A stretch of 64,000 bases of DNA, taken from assembly GCA_024509875.1 (NCBI GenBank), contig JAMPIV010022911.1:682001-746000 (forward strand), read 5' to 3'. This stretch comes from Oreohelix idahoensis (Eukaryota; Mollusca; Gastropoda; Stylommatophora; Oreohelicidae). This document shows positions 52,836-62,241 of this stretch, in pieces. Every line of letters starts with the position of its first letter. The stretch's first letter is position 1. A program made the translations under genes and the position numbers. The notes beneath the pieces were generated by a model. The model had not been told where the DNA came from. It was given only the letters and a program-made list of their open reading frames with translations, and did not search any database.

Positions 52836-53730
52836 CATGGAGCTAACATTAGTTATAGTTACCATCGTGGTAAACCTGGATTCTGTTAGAGACAAGATAG
52901 TGTTTCTTATAGACTCTCTGTTAGAGACAAGATAGTGTTCCTTATAGACTCTCTGTTAGAGGCAAGATAGTGTTCCTCACAGACTCTCTGTTAGAGACAT
53001 GGAGCTAACATTAGTTATAGTTACCATCGTGGTAAACGTGGATTCTGTTAGAGACAAGATCGTGTTCCTTATAGAATCTATGTTAGAGACAAGATAGTGC
53101 TCCTCACTGACTCTCTGTTAGAGACAAGATAGTGTTCCTTATAGACTCTCAGTTAGAGACATGGAGCTAACATTAGTTATAGTTACCATCGTGGTAAACG
53201 TGGATTCTGTTAGAGACAAGATAGTGTTCCTTATAGACTCTCTGTTAGAGACAAGATAATGTTCATCACAGACTCTCTGTTAGAGAAAAGATAATGTTCA
53301 TCACAGACTCTCTATTAAAGAAAAGATAATGTTCATTACAGACTCTCTGTTAGAGAAAAGATAATGTTCATCACAGACTCTCTATTAAAGAAAAGATAAT
53401 GTTCATCACAGACTCTCTGTTAGAGACAAGATAATGTTCATCACAGACTCTCTGTTAGAGACAAGATAATGTTCATCACAGACTCTCTGTTAGAGAAAAG
53501 ATAATGTTCATCACAGACTCTCTGTTAGAGAAAAGATAATGTTCACCACAGACTCTCTGTTAGAGACAAGATAATGTTCATCACAGACCCTCTGTTAGAG
53601 AAAAGATAATGTTCATCACAGACTCTCTGTTAGAGACAAGATAATGTTCATCACAGACTCTCTGTTAGAGACAAGATAATGTTCATCACAGACTCTCTGT
53701 TAGAGACAAGATAACGTCCCTCACAGACTC
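52836..53730. repeat. 35-bp minisatellite with a 161-bp higher-order unit
   Basis: The simple unit is ACTCTCTGTTAGAGACAAGA plus TAATGTTCATCACAG (35 bp), dominant from about 53240. On the left a composite of about 161 bp starting ACATGGAGCTAACATTAG occurs three times (52836, 52997, 53159). In one frame each unit encodes TDSLLET, resembling the RNase H TDSLS motif, and the last unit runs into TDSISMIAALRN of the adjoining LINE relic. Confidence 0.93.
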
Positions 53731-54310
53731 TATATCAATGATAGCTGCACTCAGAAACACAAGATACGAAAAGAGCGGCCTGGCTGAATACTAAGGAACA
53801 TCAGAATACAATTTACAACATAAATTAAAAGTCCAATTGATTCCTGCCCAGTACAAGATATTTCAGAATGAGAAGGCAGATAGACTTGCCATAGAAGGAG
53901 GGAACACAGTCCAAACTCAAGACAGGGTAACACGTGATAAAATCAATTAGTTTAAAGAATACAAAGTATAGAAGAATCCCCGAAGTCTGATACAACAGAA
54001 CCATAAGACTCCTTGCTAAGAAAAGATCTCGTGATAATTTTCAGACTGAGAACCGGCCATTACAGATACAAAAATTAACTGTTCAACAAATAGAAAATTT
54101 AACAAACAAATATGTCTCGTTGTGTAGAGGACAAACAAACAATATAACGTGTCCTCCATGAGAGCAGCGGAGTGGCCACACAACATTCTCCAACCAAGGT
54201 GAGGTAGACACTGTATGATGACGAGAGACGCCTGAGACGAAATGCCAACTTTATAAGTGAGATAGATGTGAGTACTTGAGATCGAACTAAGAAGAAGGAG
54301 GACACACACT
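53720..54310 (+). pseudogene. LINE RNase H and C-terminus relic
   Basis: After the array: LTDSISMIAALRN, then QLIPAQYKIFQNEKADRLAIEGGNT (RNase H end, compare W-I-P-x-H and G-N-E-x-A-D), and further on MSRCVEDKQT, matching the Cys-rich C-terminal knuckle. There are stops and frame changes throughout. The RT part is missing on the left, replaced by the array. The 3' portion is homologous to the LINE relic inside repeat R. Confidence 0.7.
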
Positions 54311-54324
54311 CACGTGCACGAACA

Positions 54325-54363
54325 CTCACACACACACATATATATATGTGTGTGTGTGTGTCA
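54325..54363. repeat. (CA)n(TA)n(TG)n palindromic microsatellite
   Basis: CACACACACACA, TATATATA, then GTGTGTGTGTGTG: self-complementary, able to form one long hairpin. Confidence 0.9.
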
Positions 54364-54679
54364 CATTTTATTACAAAAACGGAGGGGAAGTAATTAATAA
54401 CACAGTGGGCAAAATTATACAACATAAATTAAAGATAGTTTTTATGGCTTTTATATGTGTTTGTTACAAATATTTTTAATATTTTTATTACAGTAATGTA
54501 AGCCACAAATTGCTTTTATTTTCTGCAAAGAGCGGATTAGCGGACTCCTAGGAACCTGAACACTAAGTCACAGTGGGAGTCTATTGTAAAGTAAAAGCAG
54601 CGACCACGTGTAAGAGGCATCTTAATCAAGTTACCGAAACTATTTTACTGAGCCAGAAGTCTAAGTGCCCGAGAATTTG

Positions 54680-55752
54680 GGTCGGTGGTACAGATTGGTG
54701 GTGCTATCTGTGGAACAAGTGTGTTGTGTAAGTGGCCTGCAGTCAAAGCTAGACAGCTACAGCAGACGGGTCTTAACAGACGCTCGACTATCTTTGCAAC
54801 AGTCCCACGCTACTACATTTGACGTGTTGCGGCCATCAGACTTGAGCAGTCCATAACCTGCAAAGAACAAGCCTCAGCTGTAGCAGAAATCAACTAAATT
54901 TTAGAGACAGCTAAGTACCCATCCAAAGCTGCCAAGTGAACTCTCTAATAAAGAATGTTTTCTAATCAGACCATCACGTGATGACATTTTAAACACGCTA
55001 TCTAATTCACCCAACCGTTATTTATTTTACAATTGTTAACGATAATTGACTATTAAATTTTGTTATCTGTAAATATACAAAGTTATAGTTGATTTAATCA
55101 TCATTTTGAGTGAACTGCACATGCATGTCCCAGTTATTTAATTACATATCTGAAGTAATATTTTACGGAGTTAAATCAGTTGGGGGTTCATTAGAACGAG
55201 CAAAGTCCTAACTCATAGAAGGTCGGAAAAGATAAAAAGTTTACACGACCTGGATCCTATCAGCCGTAGTACTTGATTTCTTTAAATTCCTATCAGGCTC
55301 CCAAGAATTGAAGCACCATTCTTCAGTTCACATCTCTGCCACGAGTGATCTTGAGCTAAAGGTAGACACCTTTCAAGACCCTCAGTAGATACTCTGAATT
55401 TTCGCCACTGTTGGACTATCACTGCAATATGGAAATGGCTGACTACTGCTTTCTTTGAAAATACTCAAGTGGACGTCTGAAAGTGTAAGAAGAAGAAGTA
55501 ATCATTTTCACACTGAGAATCGATCATTACAGACTCAAATATAATCAGATCAACAAAGTAAAATCCAGAAAGACAGATGTGTTCATGTGGGGAGGACAAA
55601 CAACCAATAGAATGTATCTTCTAACTTTATTGTCTCCACGAGAGCAGCTGAGTGACAGCACAACCTTCTCCACCCCCAGGTTAGATAAACTGAATGGTGG
55701 CGAGACAAGCATGAGACGGACTATCAACTTTATAAGAGAGATTTACGTGATT
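54680..55752 (+). repeat. Repeat R, copy B, left part
   Basis: Begins TGGGTCGGTGGTACAG and passes without interruption through the site where Gypsy-1 sits in copy A (CAGTCCATAACCTGCAAAG near 54847-54865) and the site of the 250-bp insert (CACTGAGAATCGATC near 55513). TGGGGGTTCATTAGAACG near 55180 corresponds to the possible primer site. The LINE C-terminus relic lies at about 55500-55752. Interrupted at 55753 by a GC-rich insert. Confidence 0.85.
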
Positions 55753-56556
55753 TGAGTTTTGAATCCCAGGGCGCGAGTTATTCACTCTTTTGCCCTTTTA
55801 GGGGACGAGTTATTCACTCGTTCATACCCTATGAGCCAGTTTTGGGAGGTGAGGTGTGGGCTTTGTTTCAGCCCCAAGGGAGCATCCTAGACTCAGCGGT
55901 ATGGTACACCAAGCCCATTTTGGCGTGCGTGCGATACCAAGAGGTTTGACACTCTCTACCCGGTGCAGGGGGGTTATATCTCCGAGACGAGACTGACACG
56001 AGCAATCAGTCACCGGCCATTGCAGCCAGACAGCAAGTGGCGCGGTGGCGAAGCCACCGCCTCCACATGTCTGCCAAAGTTGGGCTTTCTTGCAACCCCA
56101 GGGAACATTCCGTCAGGTAGCAAAGGTGCAATGCCACGAGACAAGAGGTTCTCTACCCTGCAAAAGGGGGTTATATCTCCGTGACAAGACGTATCGAGGC
56201 GTAGGCGCAGTCGGCGCCGAGCCTGTACCACTGCCGAGCTGCATTACCAAGACCAAGCAAGCTCTGGCCCACCTGAACTGGGAGGACCCGGTAACCGGGA
56301 CCACACACAGTTTCGATAGGACACTGTTCTGTTCATTAATGGCGTAGAAGCGACCGAGCCTCTACCACTGTCAAATGACGTTATCTAGACGGACACAGAC
56401 TCAAAGCACTGGCTCTACTTTACTGGGAGGACCCGAGGGCCGGGACCACACACAGTCTGGAGAGGACAAAGATCGCTGGAGAGCGGAGGAGGGGAAACGA
56501 AGCTTTGCCCCCCCCACCCCCCCACGCGCTCTTGAGGAGGGGAAATGCCCCCCACA
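55753..56556. mobile_element. 804-bp GC-rich insertion of unknown family
   Basis: Much richer in G and C than its surroundings. A perfect 12-bp duplication ATTTACGTGATT flanks it (55741-55752 and 56557-56568), and R copy A has the site once, so the ends are exact. Inside, GGGGGTTATATCTCCG occurs twice (about 55973 and 56166), and a block of about 145 bp containing GCCTGTACCACTG and ACTGGGAGGACC, then GGGACCACACACAGT, is duplicated (about 56218-56330 and 56355-56470). No terminal inverted repeats, no obvious poly-A, no tRNA head; ends TGAGTTTT and CCCCCCACAA. Frames up to 100 codons are unrecognised. The duplication length suits a LINE-mobilised sequence; orientation is unknown. Confidence 0.8.
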
Positions 56557-56908
56557 ATTTACGTGATTAAACGAGAGCGAACTAAGACGACGAAGGAAAT
56601 GCGTACACTGAAATTGGCAATTAAACTCAAGGGAAGTAATAATTATTTATCAAGGGATGCAATGTCTATAAAAAATTAAAAACATAATTTTTGCTATATT
56701 TTTGTTTCAGATGAAAAAAAAAATTTCACTTGTTATATAAGCAAGAAATAGCAAAACAAGTTACTTTATATTGTGAACACAACTGTTTTGCTTTATTTTA
56801 TCTTTTAATAAAAATGCATATAAATTTTTACATTACGTTAAATTTTATAACGTCTTCCAGTTTAGAGTAATAATGTTTTATATACTCGTGTTTCTTCTAA
56901 TAAGTGTG
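56557..56908 (+). repeat. Repeat R, copy B, middle part
   Basis: Continues R after the GC-rich insert (ACGTGATTAAACGAGAGCG onward), colinear with about 20374-20720 of copy A, and stops at the LINE target AATAAGTGTG. The last R block of copy B is at 60521-60798. Confidence 0.8.
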
Positions 56909-56911
56909 ACA

Positions 56912-57199
56912 AGGGTTAACCCATGCAACAGTGGAGGAGATACAGCAATAGACATAAGTATTATAACACCAAACCTAGCCTCTACTAAATGGGAAGTACT
57001 GAATGACTCCAGCTCAGACCACTTACCCATAGAAATAAACCTAAACGACAAATATAGAACTAGTCCAAAAAGCTCGAAACCCACATTCAACCTAAAAAAG
57101 GCAAATTGGGAGTCCTTCCAATTAGAGCTAGGTAAACTAAGCATAGAACAAATTGAATCTAACAGTATAGATATATTTGCAGAAAAAACTAACAAATGA
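56912..57199 (+). pseudogene. LINE endonuclease C-terminal fragment
   Basis: GDTAIDISIITPNLASTKWE then SSDHLPIEINL shows the final β-strands and the S-D-H motif of an AP-like endonuclease. The 5' truncation removes the rest. It ends at a TGA at 57197; the reading resumes (EILKIAIKYIPNRNMPEHL) in shifted frames up to 57256. Confidence 0.8.
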
Positions 57200-57255
57200 G
57201 ATTTTAAAAATAGCAATAAAATATATACCAAACAGGAATATGCCTGAGCACTTAA

Positions 57256-60195
57256 AACCAACACAAAAAGGTAAAAAATAGGAAAAGAAACAAAGATAAA
57301 AATCCAGTACCATGGTGGACAGACAGATGTTCAGAACAACTGAAATTGAGGGAGAGGGCCCTTACAAAGTATAGAAAAGCCAAAACTGAAGAGAATTACA
57401 CAAACTATAAAAAAATAAGAAATGAAACAAATAAAATAATATTCAGAGCTAAAGAAAAGAGTTGGAGAAAATTTTGTCAAACATTAAACCATAGGTCCCA
57501 AATAACTACAGTTTGGAGAAAACTAAAAGCAATTAAAGGAGGAGGAAACAGCAAAAAATTTAAAATCCCAACAATTAAAATACCAGAGAGAGCCGAAACA
57601 GATAGAGAAAAAGCCAACATACTAGCTAAATACTTTTATCAGGTTAGTTCAATAGACAGTCTAGATAAGGCAGAAATAAATAGACGAAAAACACTGCTAG
57701 AAAAATTAAAAGAAGAAAATATGGAAACCACACAGGATGCTAAGTATTTAAATGCAGATATTACAGTAGATGAAATAGAAAGAGCTTTAGCAGAAAAAAC
57801 CAATACTACCTCTGGGGAAGACATTCTGAGCTATGAAATCCTCAAAAAGGTACCAAATACAACTCTAAGAGTGATTGCATCCCTCTACAACAAAATCTGG
57901 CACACGGGAAAAATACCATGTTCATGGAAGACAGCAGTAGTCATCCCCATACTAAAGCCAGATAAGGAAGCACATGATGTCAGCTCATACAGGCCAATAT
58001 CGTTAACATCACATCTAGGAAAAATTCTAGAAACAATAGTCAACAGCAGACTAAAATTTCATCTCGAAAAGCATAATTTGTACAGTCCAACCCAGGCAGG
58101 CTTTAGAAGCCAACATAGTACAATAGAGCAACTGCTGAGGCTGGAACATGATGTTAAAACAGGCTTCAAAAGGAATGAAAAGACAGTAGCTATATTCCTT
58201 GATGTAGCAAGAGCATATGATGAGTGTTGGAGGGAGGGTGCACTACATAAAATCAGGAAACTAGGTATAGTAGGCAGAACCTACAATTACCTAGAAAACT
58301 TCCTGCAGGATAGATACTTCATGGTACAAATAAACAATGATAGATCTGAGGTATATGAGCAACAGAATGGAATTCCCCAGGGATCAGTAATATCACCATC
58401 AATTTTTACGATTATGGTCAACGACCTAGGCGACGAGTTTAAGGACTTAAAAAACAACCTATCTCAGTTTGCAGATGATGCTGCGATATGGAGAACGGGA
58501 AGAAATCTCCCATTCCTCTATAAAACAGTACAAAAACAAATAGATAAAGTATCTGACTGGATGAACAAGTGGGGATTTAATCTAAACGTTAAAAAAACCA
58601 TAGGAATGATTTTCAGTAGAGGGCGTGTAATTAAAAACAATATAATTGACATAAGCATTAATAAGCAAAAAGTATGCACAGCAAAATCAACTAGATTTCT
58701 TGGCATGGTACTAGACCAGCAACTAAACTGGAACAAACACATAGACCTTTTAGTGCAAAGCAGTAGAGGACTTATTAATATGCTAAGATATATGAAAGGA
58801 AGTGGTTGGGGCGCCTGCAATAAGACAATGTTAACATTCTATAAATCATTTATTAGAGGCAAACTTGACTATGCCAGTGTTGTCTATGCATCAGCCGCCC
58901 CAAGCAATAAGAAGAAACTAGACACAGTCCAAAACCAGGCACTGTCAATAATAGCAGGTGCCTCAAAGGGAACATCAGCAGAAGCACTAGAAGTAGCGCT
59001 AGGCATTATACCCCTGGAGCTAAGGAGAAAAGAACTGAGATTCAGCTACTGGGCAAGAGTGGCAAAAGATCCAACTCACCCGGCACATAAAACCTTTGAT
59101 AGGGGTAACCAGTACATAGGCCACATTCCATTAAACCATAATAGATACCCGTCAGGGTGGAAAACAATGGATGAAGTGGATCAATACCCAGACCTGTTTA
59201 ATGCGATAAACAGTAGTGCTCTGTATAAAGCAAAGATCCCACCATGGGAATTAAAAGTGCCAGAAACTGACTCCCACTTATCAAAGATCATAAATAAATC
59301 TAACGACATAATCTCAGCAAAAAGTAAAACACTAGAGTACATAGAACGGTATACAAATAATAGCCTAACTATATATACAGATGGGTCCAAAGATGAAGAA
59401 GGACAATTAGGAGCAGGAATAGCAATACCAAAATTAAAAATTTATAAAAGATACAAAGTAACAAGTAATACATCTATCTTTACAGCAGAATTAGTGGCAA
59501 TCCTAAAAGCTTTAGAAATAGCTGCAGAAAATCCACCAAAAAAAGTAACCATTCTCACAGATTCCCTATCATCAGTACTAGCAATCAGAAACAGAACAGA
59601 AGGCAGCAGGCCAGACATTATAGAGGAAATACTACAGGTTAATACATATCTACAAAATATAGGATGCAGTGCAACACTAACATGGATACCATCACATGTG
59701 GGGATAGCAGGAAATGAGCTAGCAGACAAAGAAGCCAAAGGGGGGAGAACTAGCCATAACCAAATTGAAGTAGGCTTAGGGAAGTTTGAAATTAAGAGCT
59801 TAATTGCTCAAAAAATAACTAAAGAATGGATAACAGCATGGGACCTAAGTAAAAAAGCAAGACACTCATATAAAATCCTTAAAAAACCAAGCAAAAAATG
59901 TCAAATAAAAGATGAACTAAAAATACCAATTAATAAAAAATTGCTGAGACTCAAGCTGGGAACTGGATATTTCATGATAGAGGAACCCACATGTGAAGAG
60001 TGTCAAGAACCAAACACAATTAGGCACTTTCTAGTGGACTGCAAAAAATATGACCAACAGAGGCAAAACATTAAGACATACTGTAGTAACCACAAGGTAG
60101 AAATGAGTGTAGAAAATCTCATAGGCACAAAGAGCCCTTCAGAAATGCAAAAGTTAATAAAACACTATATTACAAAAACTAAAGCTAACATATAA
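57256..60195 (+). pseudogene. LINE reverse transcriptase-RNase H polyprotein fragment
   Basis: The frame is open from 57256 to 60195, about 979 codons. Numbering from the TTG codon at 57346 gives 949 residues; there is no genuine ATG start, since it should be fused to the endonuclease upstream. NPVPWWTDRCSEQLK precedes RT: SYRPISLTSHLGKILE, QAGFRSQHSTIEQLL, AIFLDVARAYDECW (first catalytic Asp), GIPQGSVISPSIFTI, QFADDAAIW (D377-D378). RNase H: TIYTDGSKDEEGQLGAGIAI (D679), FTAELVAILKALE, ILTDSLSSVLAI, WIPSHVGIAGNELADKEA. A C-X2-C-X7-H-X4-C knuckle (CEEC to VDC, about 882-898) closes the protein. All RT and RNase H residues are present; the upstream stop, frameshift and missing endonuclease make this copy non-autonomous. 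Confidence 0.9.
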
Positions 60196-60520
60196 AAATC
60201 AAATAAGGAATTGAACCAGTAGTCCAAACTCGCCCCAGAAACATACAGATTAACCAAATAAACCATCCAGTAAAAAGCAAAAACATACTAACTTAGAAAA
60301 TAGCATATATTGGAATTTTTTTTAAAAACCATGTTGAACTATAACTACAAAAGGAAAAATACCGACTAGAGATAATATAATATAAAACAAATACAAACAA
60401 AAACATATTACAATAAAAGAAACACGTCCTGATATAACCAACAAATCCATGTACATGGTAGATGGTTGAAAGGGGCGTGCTACAAAATGAAGTAGCAAAC
60501 ACATTAATAAAAAAAAAAAA

Positions 60521-60798
60521 AATAAGTATGCTATAATTAACTGCAAAAATTTTAATTTTGACCGGTAATAAATGCCGCCAGAATTAATGACAGTGATACA
60601 CACAAAATAAAAGTCTTATCGTGTGTCACGATCCTCACTGTAAATCCCTTTTATTTACTTCTACACTCTATCGCTCCTCTGGCGAGATGGGTAATTTAGA
60701 GATGAACAATAGATCAAGACAAAGTATTAGTGATCTATGGAAATACCCCAGTTTCAGAAATGAGCACTGGTGTATGGATGGCACAGGATATGGTCAGA
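60521..60798 (+). repeat. Repeat R, copy B, right part
   Basis: TTTTGACCGGTAATAAATGCCGCC onward matches copy A from about 20748, ending at GATATGGTCAGA. A frame of about 60 codons (HDPHCKSLLFTSTLYRSSGEMG) is open in both copies despite roughly 12% nucleotide divergence. Confidence 0.8.
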
Positions 60799-61440
60799 AC
60801 AGCTAGGCAAGTTTTGGACTAGCTCTCTCCTGCTGGTAATGAAAAGCACGTTAACCCAAGAATTATAGGCACGGTGTTCACGTCCTCGCCAAATATTTAC
60901 GAGCATATCAAATTTACTTTCGTCGTGATCTGAATAAGACAGTACTGTAATGTTTTCTTTCAAGTGAAGTTAATATTTCATAAAATGTAAATTAGTTCGA
61001 ATTTTTCAAAGCTCAAGACGTTGACAGAAGTAGATCGTCCGCCTGAGATTTATTTATAGGCAGCCGTTCTTCTATGAATCATATCTATCTGTATGTCTGT
61101 CTGTCAACTCATGAAAACTAAAAATATTCTTTAAGTAAAAATTTTACCACATTTTTTTTTCATCTCTACAGTCGGCAATATGTGACCTTATCTCGTCACG
61201 AACACTACTTAGGTTGAAGTGAGGTAAGGGTGGTCACAATAACCAGTTTTAACCGGTACAGTTTCTCTTGACGTACACTTCTTAGGTTGAAGTGAGGTAA
61301 AGATAATTTTTATTTTTTTTTAAATAAAATGTTGCCTCGTTTTGGCGAGGCGCGACCAGTTCAACCTAGTCGATTATATTACGGTGCATGAATAAATATA
61401 ATAGACCTTCAGGTCTGATAACATTATTTAGATAATAATT
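60799..61440. other. Unassigned sequence with direct repeat and hairpins
   Basis: CTTAGGTTGAAGTGAGGTAA occurs at about 61208 and 61283. Two tight hairpins follow: GCCTCG/CGAGGC near 61335-61352 and AGACCT/AGGTCT near 61404-61418. No gene recognised. Confidence 0.5.
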
Positions 61441-61444
61441 TTTA

Positions 61445-62140
61445 AATGATTTTATGGTGTATAAAAGCGAGGGATGTAGGATAAAGAGAAAGGGATAGTA
61501 CCTCACGGTGAGAGACAGCCATGTCTATTTTAGGATAGTCAGGATCCTATTTGGTTCTCCTCTCTTTATCTAGCTCATGTATGGCTCCACGAATACCGCT
61601 TGTGTACGGCGGGGCCACATCCCGGGCAACAGTCTTGGCTGACTGGCTAAACTACATGAGTGCAGTAAGTGTAATCTTACTCAAGGGAATGTCCATCCCT
61701 ATTACACAAAGACTGAGACGGTGAGTGAGGCGGAGGAATCTAAGAAGATCAACGGCGCGCAAAGCTGAACAGCAAAGTGTGTAGCGCACTAGAGGCGTGT
61801 CGGACATAGAAAAAGACAACGGCTAGCCACCGTGGAAGAGATTGGGGCCTTACCACGTACATCCTAAAGAATGTAATGAGATCACAACAACAAGATAAGA
61901 AACGATATGTAGAGAACTCTCTGTCCCCTGGGGAAGAATCTACTGTATAAATTAACAGGGAAGAGGCAACTCCTCTAATGAGTAAGGAAGTACATAATGA
62001 CGAGTGTTCCTCAAATTCTGTTGAAAGGGAGCATTCTGAGAAAGACCACCTAAAAACTAGTAGGAGGAGCCTACAAATGGGAACTTTGAACATTAGAACT
62101 CTAATAATAATAATAATAATAATAATAATTTTTTTTTCGT
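61445..62140 (+). mobile_element. LINE 5'-end fragment or internally deleted derivative with (ATA)n tail
   Basis: A GC-richer leader-like stretch ends in RRSLQMGTLNIRTL, the typical first residues of a LINE AP-endonuclease domain, and passes directly into (ATA)n at 62100-62130. A tail joined right after the start of the endonuclease implies that everything between was lost before or during insertion. The left border is uncertain (AATAATTTTT near 61434 may be a target duplicate). Frames upstream are broken. Confidence 0.6.
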
Positions 62141-62241
62141 ACGCCCGCTAATACTCGAGGCGAAATCTCAGGTTATTATTTATGTCTAACCTGACATTGA
62201 TTTTACGTGAGTATCCCTTTATTTCTTGTACAGAGACAGGT

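Larger units (their letters stand above)
56909..60520 (+). mobile_element. I-group-like LINE (EN-RT-RNase H), 5'-truncated
   Basis: 3.6 kb inserted in R copy B. Flanks AATAAGTGTG (56899-56908) and AATAAGTATG (60521-60530) form a 10-bp target duplication with one mismatch, and the element ends in an A-run. Copy A of R is uninterrupted here. Presence of RNase H after RT and a C-terminal CCHC knuckle places it among I-type LINEs (the I/Nimb assemblage is plausible); the exact clade was not tested. Confidence 0.88.

Noticed and set aside
57346..60195. Host gene encoding a 949-residue RT-RNase H protein
   Set aside because: Flanking 10-bp duplication, A-run, truncated endonuclease and an empty site in R copy A show it is a LINE insertion; the apparent start is a TTG.
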